From Mycolicibacterium aromaticivorans JS19b1 = JCM 16368 (GTDB taxonomy: Bacteria > Actinomycetota > Actinomycetes > Mycobacteriales > Mycobacteriaceae), in the NCBI RefSeq assembly GCF_000559085.1, contig NZ_JALN02000002.1, forward strand, positions 310,001-374,000: DNA of 64,000 nucleotides, written 5' to 3'. Under the pieces are notes generated by a model that had not been told where the DNA came from, did no database searches, and saw only the letters and a list, made by a program, of their open reading frames with translations. This document shows, in pieces, positions 54,395 to 62,993 of the stretch (within the stretch, counting starts at the first letter, position 1; every line of letters begins with the position of its first letter). The position numbers were made by a program, and so were the translations under genes.

Positions 54395-54882
54395 GCGCGT
54401 AGCGCAGACAACACTTCGGCGATGTCACTGTGGTCATTGGTGATGATCAACACCTGCGCATGCGGCCGCAGGGCTCTTAACGCCGGACCATCCGGGCATC
54501 CGCGCTGGAGGATGACACCGACAGTCATGACGCCCCGAGAAGAGCAGGCGCGCGCGATCGTCTCGGCGGTGCGGGGATTGACCGCGGTGGTCGCCACCAT
54601 CACCAGGTCAGCCTCGGCGAGCGCGGCGGCAAGGTTCGAGCACGTCCCGTCCATCGCTTGCAGCGGCAGGTCCTCCTCGACATCGCGGTCGAACTCGGGG
54701 ACTGATAGCAATCGGATTGCACTGTGATGCCGCAGCGTGAGTCGGTGGATGACGTCTGCGGCTGCCGCGTCGAGAGCAATCACTCTGATGCCGTCACGAA
54801 CGGGAACCGTTGCATCGATACGAAACCGGGTCTCCTCGGCCCTCGCCGCCCCGGCGCAACTGGTGAGCAGTATCGGCCCCAT
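54391..54882 (-). CDS. unknown Rossmann-like protein paired with PanB-like
   Basis: Starting at ATG 54882, three bases after the Rieske stop, the product has 163 residues. Alternating strands and helices (DGIRVIALDAAAADVIHRL, AALAEADLVMVATTAVN, RGVMTVGVILQRG, AQVLIITNDHSDIAEVL) suggest a Rossmann-like fold. I recognise no family. It is tightly linked between the Rieske and PanB-like genes, so it probably serves the same pathway. Confidence 0.65.
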   Translation of the reverse strand: MGPILLTSCAGAARAEETRFRIDATVPVRDGIRVIALDAAAADVIHRLTLRHHSAIRLLSVPEFDRDVEEDLPLQAMDGTCSNLAAALAEADLVMVATTAVNPRTAETIARACSSRGVMTVGVILQRGCPDGPALRALRPHAQVLIITNDHSDIAEVLSALRA

Positions 54883-54884
54883 CA

Positions 54885-56171
54885 CTACACCGAGGCCGGC
54901 GGCATCCCGGGCGCGGCCCGCAACGCCTCGTGACAGGAATCGAAGAACGAACTCTCGCACGGCACAACGACGGCTGCCGACCGTACTCGCTGATGGGCTG
55001 GCTCGATACCCGGTGGCACCGTACCGTGATCGCGAAGCGCGATGGCGGCGTTGCGCAACTTGTGGCGTGTCTTGATGATGCCTGCATCCGTGGTAACGAG
55101 CTGTTCCTTCGTGCGATCCACTATGGGACCCATGCTTTCCTGAAGAGACGCATCTTGCATGGCTATACCCTTCACGCCGGAGAACGTTTCACCCCTCCGT
55201 TGCGCAGTGCGGTCCATCAAGTAGTCGTTGTCCCTGTTGGCTAGTGGACGGTACATTCCAGGAATGTTGGCGCTGTGTACGCCGTGACCCTCGCGCATGG
55301 CTTGAAGCTCAGAGGCGGTAAGCGCCCGGACCGGATGATAATCGAAGGAGTAGGTCCAGCAATTGTGGTCGTCGATCGGAATCCAGAAATGACCGTGCAT
55401 CGGATGGCCTCCGCGTGGGGGAACCATTGTGAAACTCGGCATGATCCAGGGGGTGATGCGCCAGTAGAACTCCCCGTTCTCAGCGTTGCGCCGCGCGCCG
55501 ATGAACAGACCTCCGTCCGCGTCGGCGACTTCAAAAAACGGTTTGCGGTCATTTAGGTTGTAGTCGTTGCCTTTGGACCCCTTGAACAGCGGATCAGACA
55601 TGAGGCCACCTGAGTGCAGCCACGAAACGTGGCTGGAATCGATACCACCCTCGAGCGCCTGCAGCCAGTTACATTCCTGCCAGCGCTTCGAGATAAATGT
55701 CTGATCTGGTGCGACCAGCGCGAATTCGAATTCCGGCAAGGCGGGCCGGCGGGTCGAATCGCCCATATGCGTCCACAACACATCCCCGACCTTGACCATG
55801 GGATAGGAGGTGAGCTTGACCCTGCGGTGAAAGGTACCGCCGGCCGGCTCCGACGGGATTTCGAGGCAAGCGCCGGTGACGTCGTACTTCCAGCCATGAT
55901 AGGCGCACCGCAGACCGGACTGCTCATTGCGGCCGAACCACAGCGACACCCCCCGGTGCGCGCAGAACTCGTCAATCAGTCCGTAGCGACCTTGGCTGTC
56001 ACGGAAGGCGATTAGACGTTCCGACAGGAGCTTGACCCGCACGGGCGGACAGTCGTCTTCAGGCAGCTCCTCAGCAAGCAGCGCTGGAATCCAATACTGC
56101 CGAAACAGCTCGCCCATCGGAGTACGGGGTCCGGTCTGCGTCAGCAACGTGTTGACTTCAGATCTGAGCAT
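54885..56171 (-). CDS. Rieske oxygenase, phthalate 4,5-dioxygenase-like
   Basis: The 428-residue product starts with the Pht3-type sequence LLTQTGPRTPMGELFRQYW. Rieske ligands are C70-x-H72 and C89-x2-H92 (FCAHRG, CAYHGWKYD). The mononuclear iron motif is DSSHVSWLH near residue 185. This single-component oxygenase class takes electrons from a separate reductase. Phthalate or a related aromatic acid is the likely substrate. It reads divergently from the ferredoxin gene. Confidence 0.87.
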   Translation of the reverse strand: MLRSEVNTLLTQTGPRTPMGELFRQYWIPALLAEELPEDDCPPVRVKLLSERLIAFRDSQGRYGLIDEFCAHRGVSLWFGRNEQSGLRCAYHGWKYDVTGACLEIPSEPAGGTFHRRVKLTSYPMVKVGDVLWTHMGDSTRRPALPEFEFALVAPDQTFISKRWQECNWLQALEGGIDSSHVSWLHSGGLMSDPLFKGSKGNDYNLNDRKPFFEVADADGGLFIGARRNAENGEFYWRITPWIMPSFTMVPPRGGHPMHGHFWIPIDDHNCWTYSFDYHPVRALTASELQAMREGHGVHSANIPGMYRPLANRDNDYLMDRTAQRRGETFSGVKGIAMQDASLQESMGPIVDRTKEQLVTTDAGIIKTRHKLRNAAIALRDHGTVPPGIEPAHQRVRSAAVVVPCESSFFDSCHEALRAAPGMPPASV

Positions 56172-56202
56172 CCGCGGAACTCTCCTGCCTAGCTATCGGA
56201 CC

Positions 56203-56222
56203 TTAACTGTAATACCATTATC
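56203..56222. promoter_or_regulatory. shared 18-bp motif, copy 2
   Basis: On the minus strand 56222-56205 reads GATAATGGTATTACAGTT, matching copy 1 at 51691-51708 in most positions. It sits 34-51 bp upstream of the phthalate-dioxygenase-like gene, in the divergent gap before the ferredoxin gene. Confidence 0.7.
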
Positions 56223-56384
56223 CCGATGCGGCCAGTGGATCAGTGCTCGACCGGCGGGTAATCCGGCGAGCGTGCCCACGATCGCCAGCACACAGATGAA
56301 CGCCGACAGAACATTTTCTGCCACAGGATACGTTGATGCGGCGCACCGATGTCGCGTCACCGGAAATGGATAGGCGATGGTCAA

Positions 56385-56603
56385 GTGATCAATATCGAAG
56401 TGGATCGCGAGCTCTGCCAGGGCTATGCCAACTGCATCGTGGCAGCTCCAGACGTCTTCGACCTCGACGAGGACGGCCGCGTAATGGTGCTGCGCGGTCA
56501 GGTTGGGGACTCCGAGCGCGGACGCCTCGACGAGTCAGTACGAAGCTGTCCCGTCGCGGCCTTGCGCCTGCACGAATCTGAACCGATCGGTCGTCCGCAC
56601 TGA
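56385..56603 (+). CDS. [3Fe-4S]-type ferredoxin
   Basis: The 72-residue product from GTG 56385 has C-x5-C (CQGYANC) and a later CP (SCPVAAL), the ligand set of mycobacterial 3Fe-4S ferredoxins. It likely carries electrons to one or both Rieske oxygenases. A longer start at 56349 lacks a ribosome site. Confidence 0.85.
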   Translation: MINIEVDRELCQGYANCIVAAPDVFDLDEDGRVMVLRGQVGDSERGRLDESVRSCPVAALRLHESEPIGRPH

Positions 56604-56630
56604 TCCGGTGCGCACCCGCGAAGGAGTCCG

Positions 56631-57653
56631 ATGTATCCCAAAAAATATCCCCGCAATCAATGGTACGTGGCCGCCCACAGTGAGGACGTGGGTCGCCAGC
56701 TACTATCGCGGTGGCTGCTCGATGAGCCGGTCTGTCTGTACCGAACGTCCGAGAACGCCCCGGTAGCCCTCGCGGATCGGTGTATTCACCGGCAAATGCC
56801 CCTGTCCAAGGGCCGACTGGGTGACGACGACACAATCGAATGCGGCTATCACGGCACCGTCTACCGGACAGATGGACAGGCGGAACGGATCCCGTCGCAG
56901 CCGAATGTCCCCCGCGCATGCCGCGTGCATCGGTTTCCGCTCTTCGAGAAATGGGGACTGGTGTGGATCTGGATGGGCAAGCCTGAACTTGCAGACCCGG
57001 CAAGAATTCCCGGCCATCATTGGTTGACCGACCCTGGCTGGGCCACAGTACGGGGGACTTTGCCGATGAAGGCACGTGCTCAGTTGCTCAACGAAAACCT
57101 CTTGGATCTCTCCCATCTGGAATTTCTCCATGCCGGATCGATTGGCACCGCGAAGATCGCCAAGACACCCATCACCACCGACTTTGACGATGGCGTCGTC
57201 CGTGTCAGCCGTCCCATGTACAGCATTGACTGTCCGCCTTTTTTCACCAAGACCATGGGCCTGAGCGGAGTGATCGACCGAGGCCAGGTCGCCGAATTCT
57301 TCCCTCCCGCATTCCACATCACCCACGTGTCGGCCAAACCAGCGGGGGATCTAGACGAGTCACGCAAGTGCGAGCAGAAAGCGATCCACTGTGTGACACC
57401 GGCCCGCGGTAACACCACCCACTACTTCTGGTGCCACGCACGCAATTATAAGATAGACGACCCCGAGATCAACGCGCTCATGCAGCACGGCATGGAGATG
57501 GTGTTTAAGCAGGACGTCGAAGCATCCGAGGCCATTGAAGAGATCATCTCCAACTACGAACCGGACCATCCGATCGAACTCAATTTCAAGGTCGACGCCG
57601 GCGCCCTGCAGGCGCGCCGGTTGATGGATCAGTTGGTCGCTGCAGAGCAGTAG
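56631..57653 (+). CDS. second Rieske oxygenase (VanA-like)
   Basis: The 340-residue product has Rieske ligands C51-x-H53 and C71-x2-H74 (CIHRQM, CGYHGTVY). The iron site is in LLDLSHLEFLH. The size and order fit the vanillate demethylase/other single-component group rather than the phthalate group. It follows the ferredoxin gene by 27 bp. It may demethylate or hydroxylate a substrate upstream of the phthalate-type route. Confidence 0.86.
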   Translation: MYPKKYPRNQWYVAAHSEDVGRQLLSRWLLDEPVCLYRTSENAPVALADRCIHRQMPLSKGRLGDDDTIECGYHGTVYRTDGQAERIPSQPNVPRACRVHRFPLFEKWGLVWIWMGKPELADPARIPGHHWLTDPGWATVRGTLPMKARAQLLNENLLDLSHLEFLHAGSIGTAKIAKTPITTDFDDGVVRVSRPMYSIDCPPFFTKTMGLSGVIDRGQVAEFFPPAFHITHVSAKPAGDLDESRKCEQKAIHCVTPARGNTTHYFWCHARNYKIDDPEINALMQHGMEMVFKQDVEASEAIEEIISNYEPDHPIELNFKVDAGALQARRLMDQLVAAEQ

Positions 57654-57657
57654 CTAT

Positions 57658-58470
57658 GTGGGGTACATCAAGATCGATCACGCTCCGGTGAAGACCACCG
57701 ACATCGGCCCGTCACGCGATGAGGACTCGCATACCGATCCTCACAGTGTGGCAGGGCGAACCATCGTGATCACCGGCGGAAGCAGCGGTATCGGTGCCGA
57801 GATCGCGGCCGACCTGGTGAGCGCCGGCGCCAACGCGGTTATCGCCGACCTCGCCGAGCCGCAGCATGCGGTGCCGGACGCCGCCTATCATCGCGTCGAT
57901 ATCACGAAAGACACGGACCTGTTGACACTCGTCGAGGACACCGTGAAACGTTTCGGCGCCATCGATGCCTTGGTCAATTGCGCCGCGTCGTATAAGGCGC
58001 TTGGATCAAAGAAGTCATTAGACGAGCTGACGACCACGGAATGGGACGACGTCCTGCGCGTCAACGTACGCGGCACTTGGCAAGCTATCAAGGCAGTGTT
58101 CCCTGTGATGAAAGAGCGTGGTGGCCACATCGTCAATATTTCGTCGACGACTGCGCGCAGTGGAAATCCCGGGTTTCCCCACTACATCGCCTCCAAGGCC
58201 GCCGTCGAGGGATTGACCCGCGCCGCGGCGCGTGAGCTCGGAACGCACGGAATCACGGTCAACGCGGTAGCGCTGGGTCTGGTCGATGACGAAGCGACCA
58301 ACGCACTGAACGACCGCGCGTACGTCGAGCAAGCGATCGGCCGCCGGGCGATCAAGCGGACTCTGTATCCACGCGACGTCGCGGCCGTCGTGCGATTCTT
58401 GTGCAGCGACGCGAGCGGATTCATCTCCGGTCAGGTCGTGATCGTCGACGGCGGAGGAATCTTCACATGA
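57658..58470 (+). CDS. short-chain dehydrogenase/reductase
   Basis: The 270-residue product starts at GTG 57658. It has TGGSSGIG (NAD(P) binding, about residues 39-46), NCAAS, the catalytic S in NISST and YIASK. The N-terminal 30 residues are an extra polar tail. It overlaps the next dehydrogenase gene by ATGA. Substrate unknown. Confidence 0.88.
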   Translation: MGYIKIDHAPVKTTDIGPSRDEDSHTDPHSVAGRTIVITGGSSGIGAEIAADLVSAGANAVIADLAEPQHAVPDAAYHRVDITKDTDLLTLVEDTVKRFGAIDALVNCAASYKALGSKKSLDELTTTEWDDVLRVNVRGTWQAIKAVFPVMKERGGHIVNISSTTARSGNPGFPHYIASKAAVEGLTRAAARELGTHGITVNAVALGLVDDEATNALNDRAYVEQAIGRRAIKRTLYPRDVAAVVRFLCSDASGFISGQVVIVDGGGIFT

Positions 58471-59852
58471 CCGGTCACCAGGTGATCGATCCAACCACCC
58501 TAGACCTCCTCGCCGAGGTGCGCTTCAGCACGCCTGCCGACATCGACTCAGCGGCTAGAACCGCCGCGGCTTTCTTGGAGACGTCCTGGGCCTCCGATTC
58601 GTTGACCCGCTCGCGAGCGCTGCGGTCGTGGTCCGACGAGGTCAAAAACCACGCCGCCGAACTCGCCGATGCGCTGGTGGCGCAGACCGGCAAGACCGCC
58701 AGGGAAGCGCAGCGAGAAGTTGCCTCCTGTGCCTCGACGCTCGAGTACTACTCCGGAATGGCACGCTATGTCGGAGGTCGGGCCGGAACATTGTCCGACG
58801 GTAGCGAAGCGCACGTGGTCCGCGAGCCCGCAGGTGTCGCGGCGCTAATCGTTCCGTACAACTGGCCGGCAGCGCTACTGATCCGTGATCTCGCCCCTGC
58901 GCTAGCTGCCGGCGCCACCGCCGTTGTAAAACCAGCTCCGCAGACGAGCCCCGTCACTTTGCGGTTGATCGAAATCGGCCACACTTCAGGCATCCCTCAA
59001 GAGGCAGTATCAGTGGTGGTGGGTGATCGCGAAGTCGGCGAAAACTTAGTCCAACATCCGCAAGTTCGCACCGTCGCATTCACCGGCTCAACCGCGGTAG
59101 GCCGCACGATCGCCCGGCTCGCCGCCGACGGGCTCAAGCGCACGCTTCTCGAGCTGGGTGGCAAGGGAACTTCGATCGTTCTACCTGATGCCGACATTCC
59201 GGCGGCACTGTCCGCCTCGTTAGCCGCTTCGGTGATCACGGCCGGACAAATGTGCATGGCTTGTACACGGATCTTGGTGCACTCGTCGTGTTTCGAACGA
59301 GCAGTCAAATATCTGGAGGCCGAAGCGGGCAAGCTCATCGTCGGCGATCCCCGCGAGCATGGTACGCAGGTCGGGCCGCTGATCTCTGCAAACCAGCTCG
59401 CCAAGGTTGGCAGCTATCTCGAGATCGCACGTGATGAGGGCAAAATCGTCTGTGGCGGCACGCGTATCCAGCCTGGGGGCTTGCCTGGTCACTTTGTGAC
59501 GCCGGCTATCGTGACGGGCCTAGCGCCCACGTCAGCCGTCATACAGGACGACATCTTCGGCCCCGTGTTGTCGGTAGAATCTTATGACGAAGAATCAGAA
59601 GCCGTTGCGCTCGCCAATGCAACGGCATACGGTTTGGCCACCGCTGTATGGACGACATCGCTGGACACGGCCATGCGTGTCGGCCGCAAGATTGCGGCTG
59701 GCACCGTCTGGATCAACGGCTACAGTAAGAACACACCCGAGTTACCCAGCGGCGGCGTGAAGAACTCCGGACTCGGACGAACACGCGGCATCGAAGGAAT
59801 GGAGGAATTCACCGTGCTCAAGAGTATCCATTTCTCGCTCGCATCGCCCTGA
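58467..59852 (+). CDS. NAD(P)-dependent aldehyde dehydrogenase
   Basis: The 461-residue product from ATG 58467 has the ALDH motifs VPYNWPAALL, FTGSTAVGRTIA, ELGGKG (general base E), the catalytic Cys in GQMCMACTR and EIFGPVL-like DDIFGPVLSVE. With the short-chain dehydrogenase it could oxidise an alcohol to the acid. It might also take the place of the missing semialdehyde dehydrogenase of the 4,5-cleavage route. Confidence 0.9.
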   Translation: MTGHQVIDPTTLDLLAEVRFSTPADIDSAARTAAAFLETSWASDSLTRSRALRSWSDEVKNHAAELADALVAQTGKTAREAQREVASCASTLEYYSGMARYVGGRAGTLSDGSEAHVVREPAGVAALIVPYNWPAALLIRDLAPALAAGATAVVKPAPQTSPVTLRLIEIGHTSGIPQEAVSVVVGDREVGENLVQHPQVRTVAFTGSTAVGRTIARLAADGLKRTLLELGGKGTSIVLPDADIPAALSASLAASVITAGQMCMACTRILVHSSCFERAVKYLEAEAGKLIVGDPREHGTQVGPLISANQLAKVGSYLEIARDEGKIVCGGTRIQPGGLPGHFVTPAIVTGLAPTSAVIQDDIFGPVLSVESYDEESEAVALANATAYGLATAVWTTSLDTAMRVGRKIAAGTVWINGYSKNTPELPSGGVKNSGLGRTRGIEGMEEFTVLKSIHFSLASP

Positions 59853-59876
59853 GCCAGCGCAATCGATGAGACCACC

Positions 59877-60455
59877 GTGCCCGGCAACGTGACGTCCCGC
59901 ACGCAACGAACGACTGCCGCACATCGCGTTGGCGATTTGCCACAACAGGGTTGGCCGCTCGGTACCCTCTGTTTGCCATTGGCCTTCTTGCTGCTCATCG
60001 TGACCGTCGGCTCTCTCATCGCGACCCTTGGCCCTGACGCCTATACGGACAACAAGCGGCTCGCCGACGGGGTTATCACGCATGCGGCGATGCTTCATCA
60101 GCGATTCGGCTGCACCGGCGGACCACCCAGCCTGGACCCACTGCTGCAGCGTGCCGCTCGGTGGCATGCCGTCGACGTGGCCAACAACCGGTCCCTCGAC
60201 GGCGACGTGGGCACGGACGGTTCCACTCCTCGGCAAAGGGCCCAATCCGCGGGCTTTAGAGGAAGTGTGGCCGAAACCGTTTGGATAGATTCAACTCTCG
60301 CATTCAGTGGCCTCGAATTACTCAAGCAGTGGTATTTCGATTCAGCCGACTTGACGGCCGCCGCCGATTGCTCGTTCACCGCGATCGGGGTGTGGTCGAC
60401 GAACCACGACGCCGACCGCACCGTCGTGGTCGCGGTCTACGGTCGACCCGAGTGA
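59877..60455 (+). CDS. CAP-domain secreted protein
   Basis: The 192-residue product starts at GTG 59877. A membrane anchor (LGTLCLPLAFLLLIVTVGSL) precedes a CAP/SCP-like domain (RAARWHAVDVANNRSLDGDV, TAIGVWSTNHDADRTVVVAVYG). Two Cys are seen in the outer part. The protein may be surface-exposed; a role in the catabolic island is not evident. A strong bidirectional terminator follows. Confidence 0.78.
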   Translation: MPGNVTSRTQRTTAAHRVGDLPQQGWPLGTLCLPLAFLLLIVTVGSLIATLGPDAYTDNKRLADGVITHAAMLHQRFGCTGGPPSLDPLLQRAARWHAVDVANNRSLDGDVGTDGSTPRQRAQSAGFRGSVAETVWIDSTLAFSGLELLKQWYFDSADLTAAADCSFTAIGVWSTNHDADRTVVVAVYGRPE

Positions 60456-60528
60456 TCGCGGCGGGTCCGGTGGCCAGACGGCGGCTTCCTACAGCTGATA
60501 TGTAGGCATCGTTTGTCAATAGGCAGGT

Positions 60529-60566
60529 GAAAGCCGCCCCGGTTTTGGTTACCGGGGCCGGCTTTC
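60529..60566. terminator. strong bidirectional terminator
   Basis: GAAAGCCGCCCCGG at 60529-60542 pairs with CCGGGGCCGGCTTTC at 60552-60566, around a T-rich loop. Both arms carry A/T ends suited to termination on either strand. It closes the catabolic block. Confidence 0.8.
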
Positions 60567-60989
60567 GGTGCCGCGGCGGTCGTTGATCAACGACGGGTGG
60601 TGTCGGACTGATATACGCAGGTTGGGTACCGCAACACGATGGTTCGGCGCGAACGGTGGCTGTCCCCCGGGATGGGCGTCACATCAACACCCGGTGAATG
60701 CTGTTGCGGCTCATACCTGTAACGCAGATTCAGTTCGCCTACCTCGCCGTCGACCGACTGGCTCCGACAAGACCCTGGCTGGGCCATTGAAGGCGCAGCC
60801 AGCCTGGGCGCCCCACTGGCCAAGCGGCTACCCACCGATGGAATCAAACTCCAACATCCAACGCGGCGAGCTCAAATCCTGCACACTGACGCTTCAGACA
60901 AGTCCCGTCTCGGTCCTACCAGCGCCATCCCACAACCGACCCCGACACCAGAGTCTTGACACAGAGAGACATCTCATGGCGCTAAGAAG
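60567..60989. other. no gene seen
   Basis: This 423-bp stretch between the terminator and the IS110 fragment has no frame with a convincing start or family. Confidence 0.45.
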
Positions 60990-62093
60990 TCAAGCTGCTA
61001 GCCCGAGAGGGGTTGGGAATGCGTGTGTTTCGTCGTAGCTGGCTCCGGTGTGCAGGCAGTGGTGGAGTTGTCCGAGGAATTTGTTGAACAGGTGTCGCTG
61101 GGCTTGACGGTTCCAGTCTCCGCGTTCTTGGCGGGCTTGGTAGTGCCGTTTTGCTCCGGGCGAGGCTTTCAGCGCCGAGAGCGCCCAGATCGATCCGACG
61201 GCGGGCAGGCGGTTGTTCTTAATGCGTTGGTAGGTGATTGCGGTCTTTTTGCCGCTGGGTCGGGTGACCGGTGCGGATCCGGCGAAGGCTTTGAGGCCGC
61301 GGGCATCGGTGAACCGTGTTCGGTCGTCCCCGATTTCGGCGAGCACCCGGGCGCCGAGCAGCGTCCCCATGCCAGGGAAGCTGCTGATCACTGTGGCGTC
61401 CGGGTGTTGTTCAAAATTCTCGCGGGCCGCAGTTTCCAGTTCCTCGGCCGCGCGGCAGGCGGCGTCGAATTGAACTAGCAGCGCCGCCAACTGAATGCCC
61501 GTTGCGTTTTCCACTGCTGGCAGCTGGCGCAGATACTCGCCACGAAACACCACGAGCAGACGGTCGGTTTCGTCGTCGATGCCGCGCTGGCGCCCGGCTT
61601 TGATCAGCAGCGTCCGCAGCCTGCCGCGGCTGAGCCGGGCAGCCTTGGCCGGTGTGGGTGCGGCGGCGAGGATGGTGCGTGCTTCGGGGCGGGCCAGACC
61701 ACCTCTGGCCAGGCCGGCGAAGCCGTCCAGAGCGGCCGGATAGAAGTCTGTGAGCAGAGACCGGATCTGGTTGCCCAGCCTCTGACGTGCCCATACCGCG
61801 TCCTGTTGAGCGCGGGCCAACACCCGGATGGCTTGGGCCAGTTCGGTATCGGCGGGCAGGGCCCGGTGGGCGGCCATGTCGGTACGCAGAATATTGGCCA
61901 ACAGCACCGCATCGGTGGCGTCAACCTTCGCGCCCGACACCTGGTGGCGTGCCCGGTATCGCGACGCGGCCAACGGATTGAGCGGATAGATCGCCCTGCC
62001 GGTGCTGCGCAGGGCGGCTATCAGCAGGCCGCGGTCGGTTTCGATGGCGACAGGAATCTGGTTGTCTTCGGTGTCTCCGGCCTCAGTCAACAT
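60990..62093 (-). pseudogene. IS110-family recombinase missing its N-terminus
   Basis: The 367-residue frame covers most of a DEDD recombinase (AIETDRGLLIAALRSTGRAI, GAKVDATDAVLLANIL, SSFPGMGTLLGARVLAEIG). The first 40 or so residues, with the first catalytic Asp, are absent. Upstream DNA in the same frame reads GRVFNRRQHQFLG, a decayed remnant. The IS30-type gene begins there, so an insertion or deletion truncated it. Confidence 0.8.
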
Positions 62094-62190
62094 GCCAAGA
62101 AACTGGTGTTGACGACGGTTGAAAACCCGGCCAGTCGCGACGGGGTGGTTTCTAGGGGCGGTCGCAACACTTCTCTACATTCTGGAGGTT

Positions 62191-62983
62191 GTGTTGGCAT
62201 CGTCGCGTCGGGTGAAGAAGGGGCCGGGGCGTCGTCCGCTGTCGGCCAAGCGTCAGCGGTTCATGGAATTGCGCGCCAGGGGGTGGAGCGTGCGGGCTGC
62301 GGCCCGTGAAGTCGGTGTGTCCCGGTCTGCGGCGACGAACTGGACCCGCGGCTACAAGGTCTTCCGCAACGGTGTCGAAGTCAAGTTCGTCCCGCCGTTG
62401 GATCGGCTCGAGGTACGCGAGATCAGCCCGCGATTCTTGTCTCAGGACGAGCGCATCGAGATCGCCGATCTCCGTCGTTGCGGGCTGAGCATGCGTGCGA
62501 TCGCCGGCCGACTCGGCCGAGCGCCGTCGACCATCTCCCGGGAACTGCGGCGCAACGCGCCGGCCGGTCGCGGGTACAGGCCCTTCGATGCTCATCGGCA
62601 CGCGGCTGCGCGTCGAGGCCGTCACCATCGACGCCGTGTCGATGTCAACGTTCAGCTGGGCCGCGTGGTCGCCGAGCTGCTCGGTCGGCGGTGGAGCCCA
62701 CAGCAGATTAGTCGGCACCTGCGTCTGCGCTTCCCCGAGGACCGGTCGATGTGGTTATGCCATGAGAGCATCTATGCGGTTGTCTACCAAGCGAATTCGC
62801 GTTTCCTACGACCATCACGGTTGGCGCCGCACCGCCGCTCACCGCTGCGCACTGGTTGAGATCACGGCCGCGCGCACCAGCGACAGCAGCGCCGACGAGG
62901 CCGCTTTCAACAGCCGATGCTCTCCATCCACGACCGCCCGTTCCCGCCAGTCGATCGATCAGAGCCAGGGCACTGGGAATCTC
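62191..62983 (+). pseudogene. IS30-family transposase, broken and truncated
   Basis: From GTG 62191 (after TGGAGG) the frame encodes an IS30-type N-terminus with two HTHs (RGWSVRAAAREVGVSRSAAT, CGLSMRAIAGRLGRAPSTIS). It reaches HRRSPLRTG and a TGA at 62857-62859. The same frame resumes with FQQPMLSIHDRPFPPVD and reaches GHWE, then ends at the start of the next IS110 element. The DDE core (GDLIVG and beyond) is missing. Confidence 0.82.
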
Positions 62984-62993
62984 AATGGTGTTG

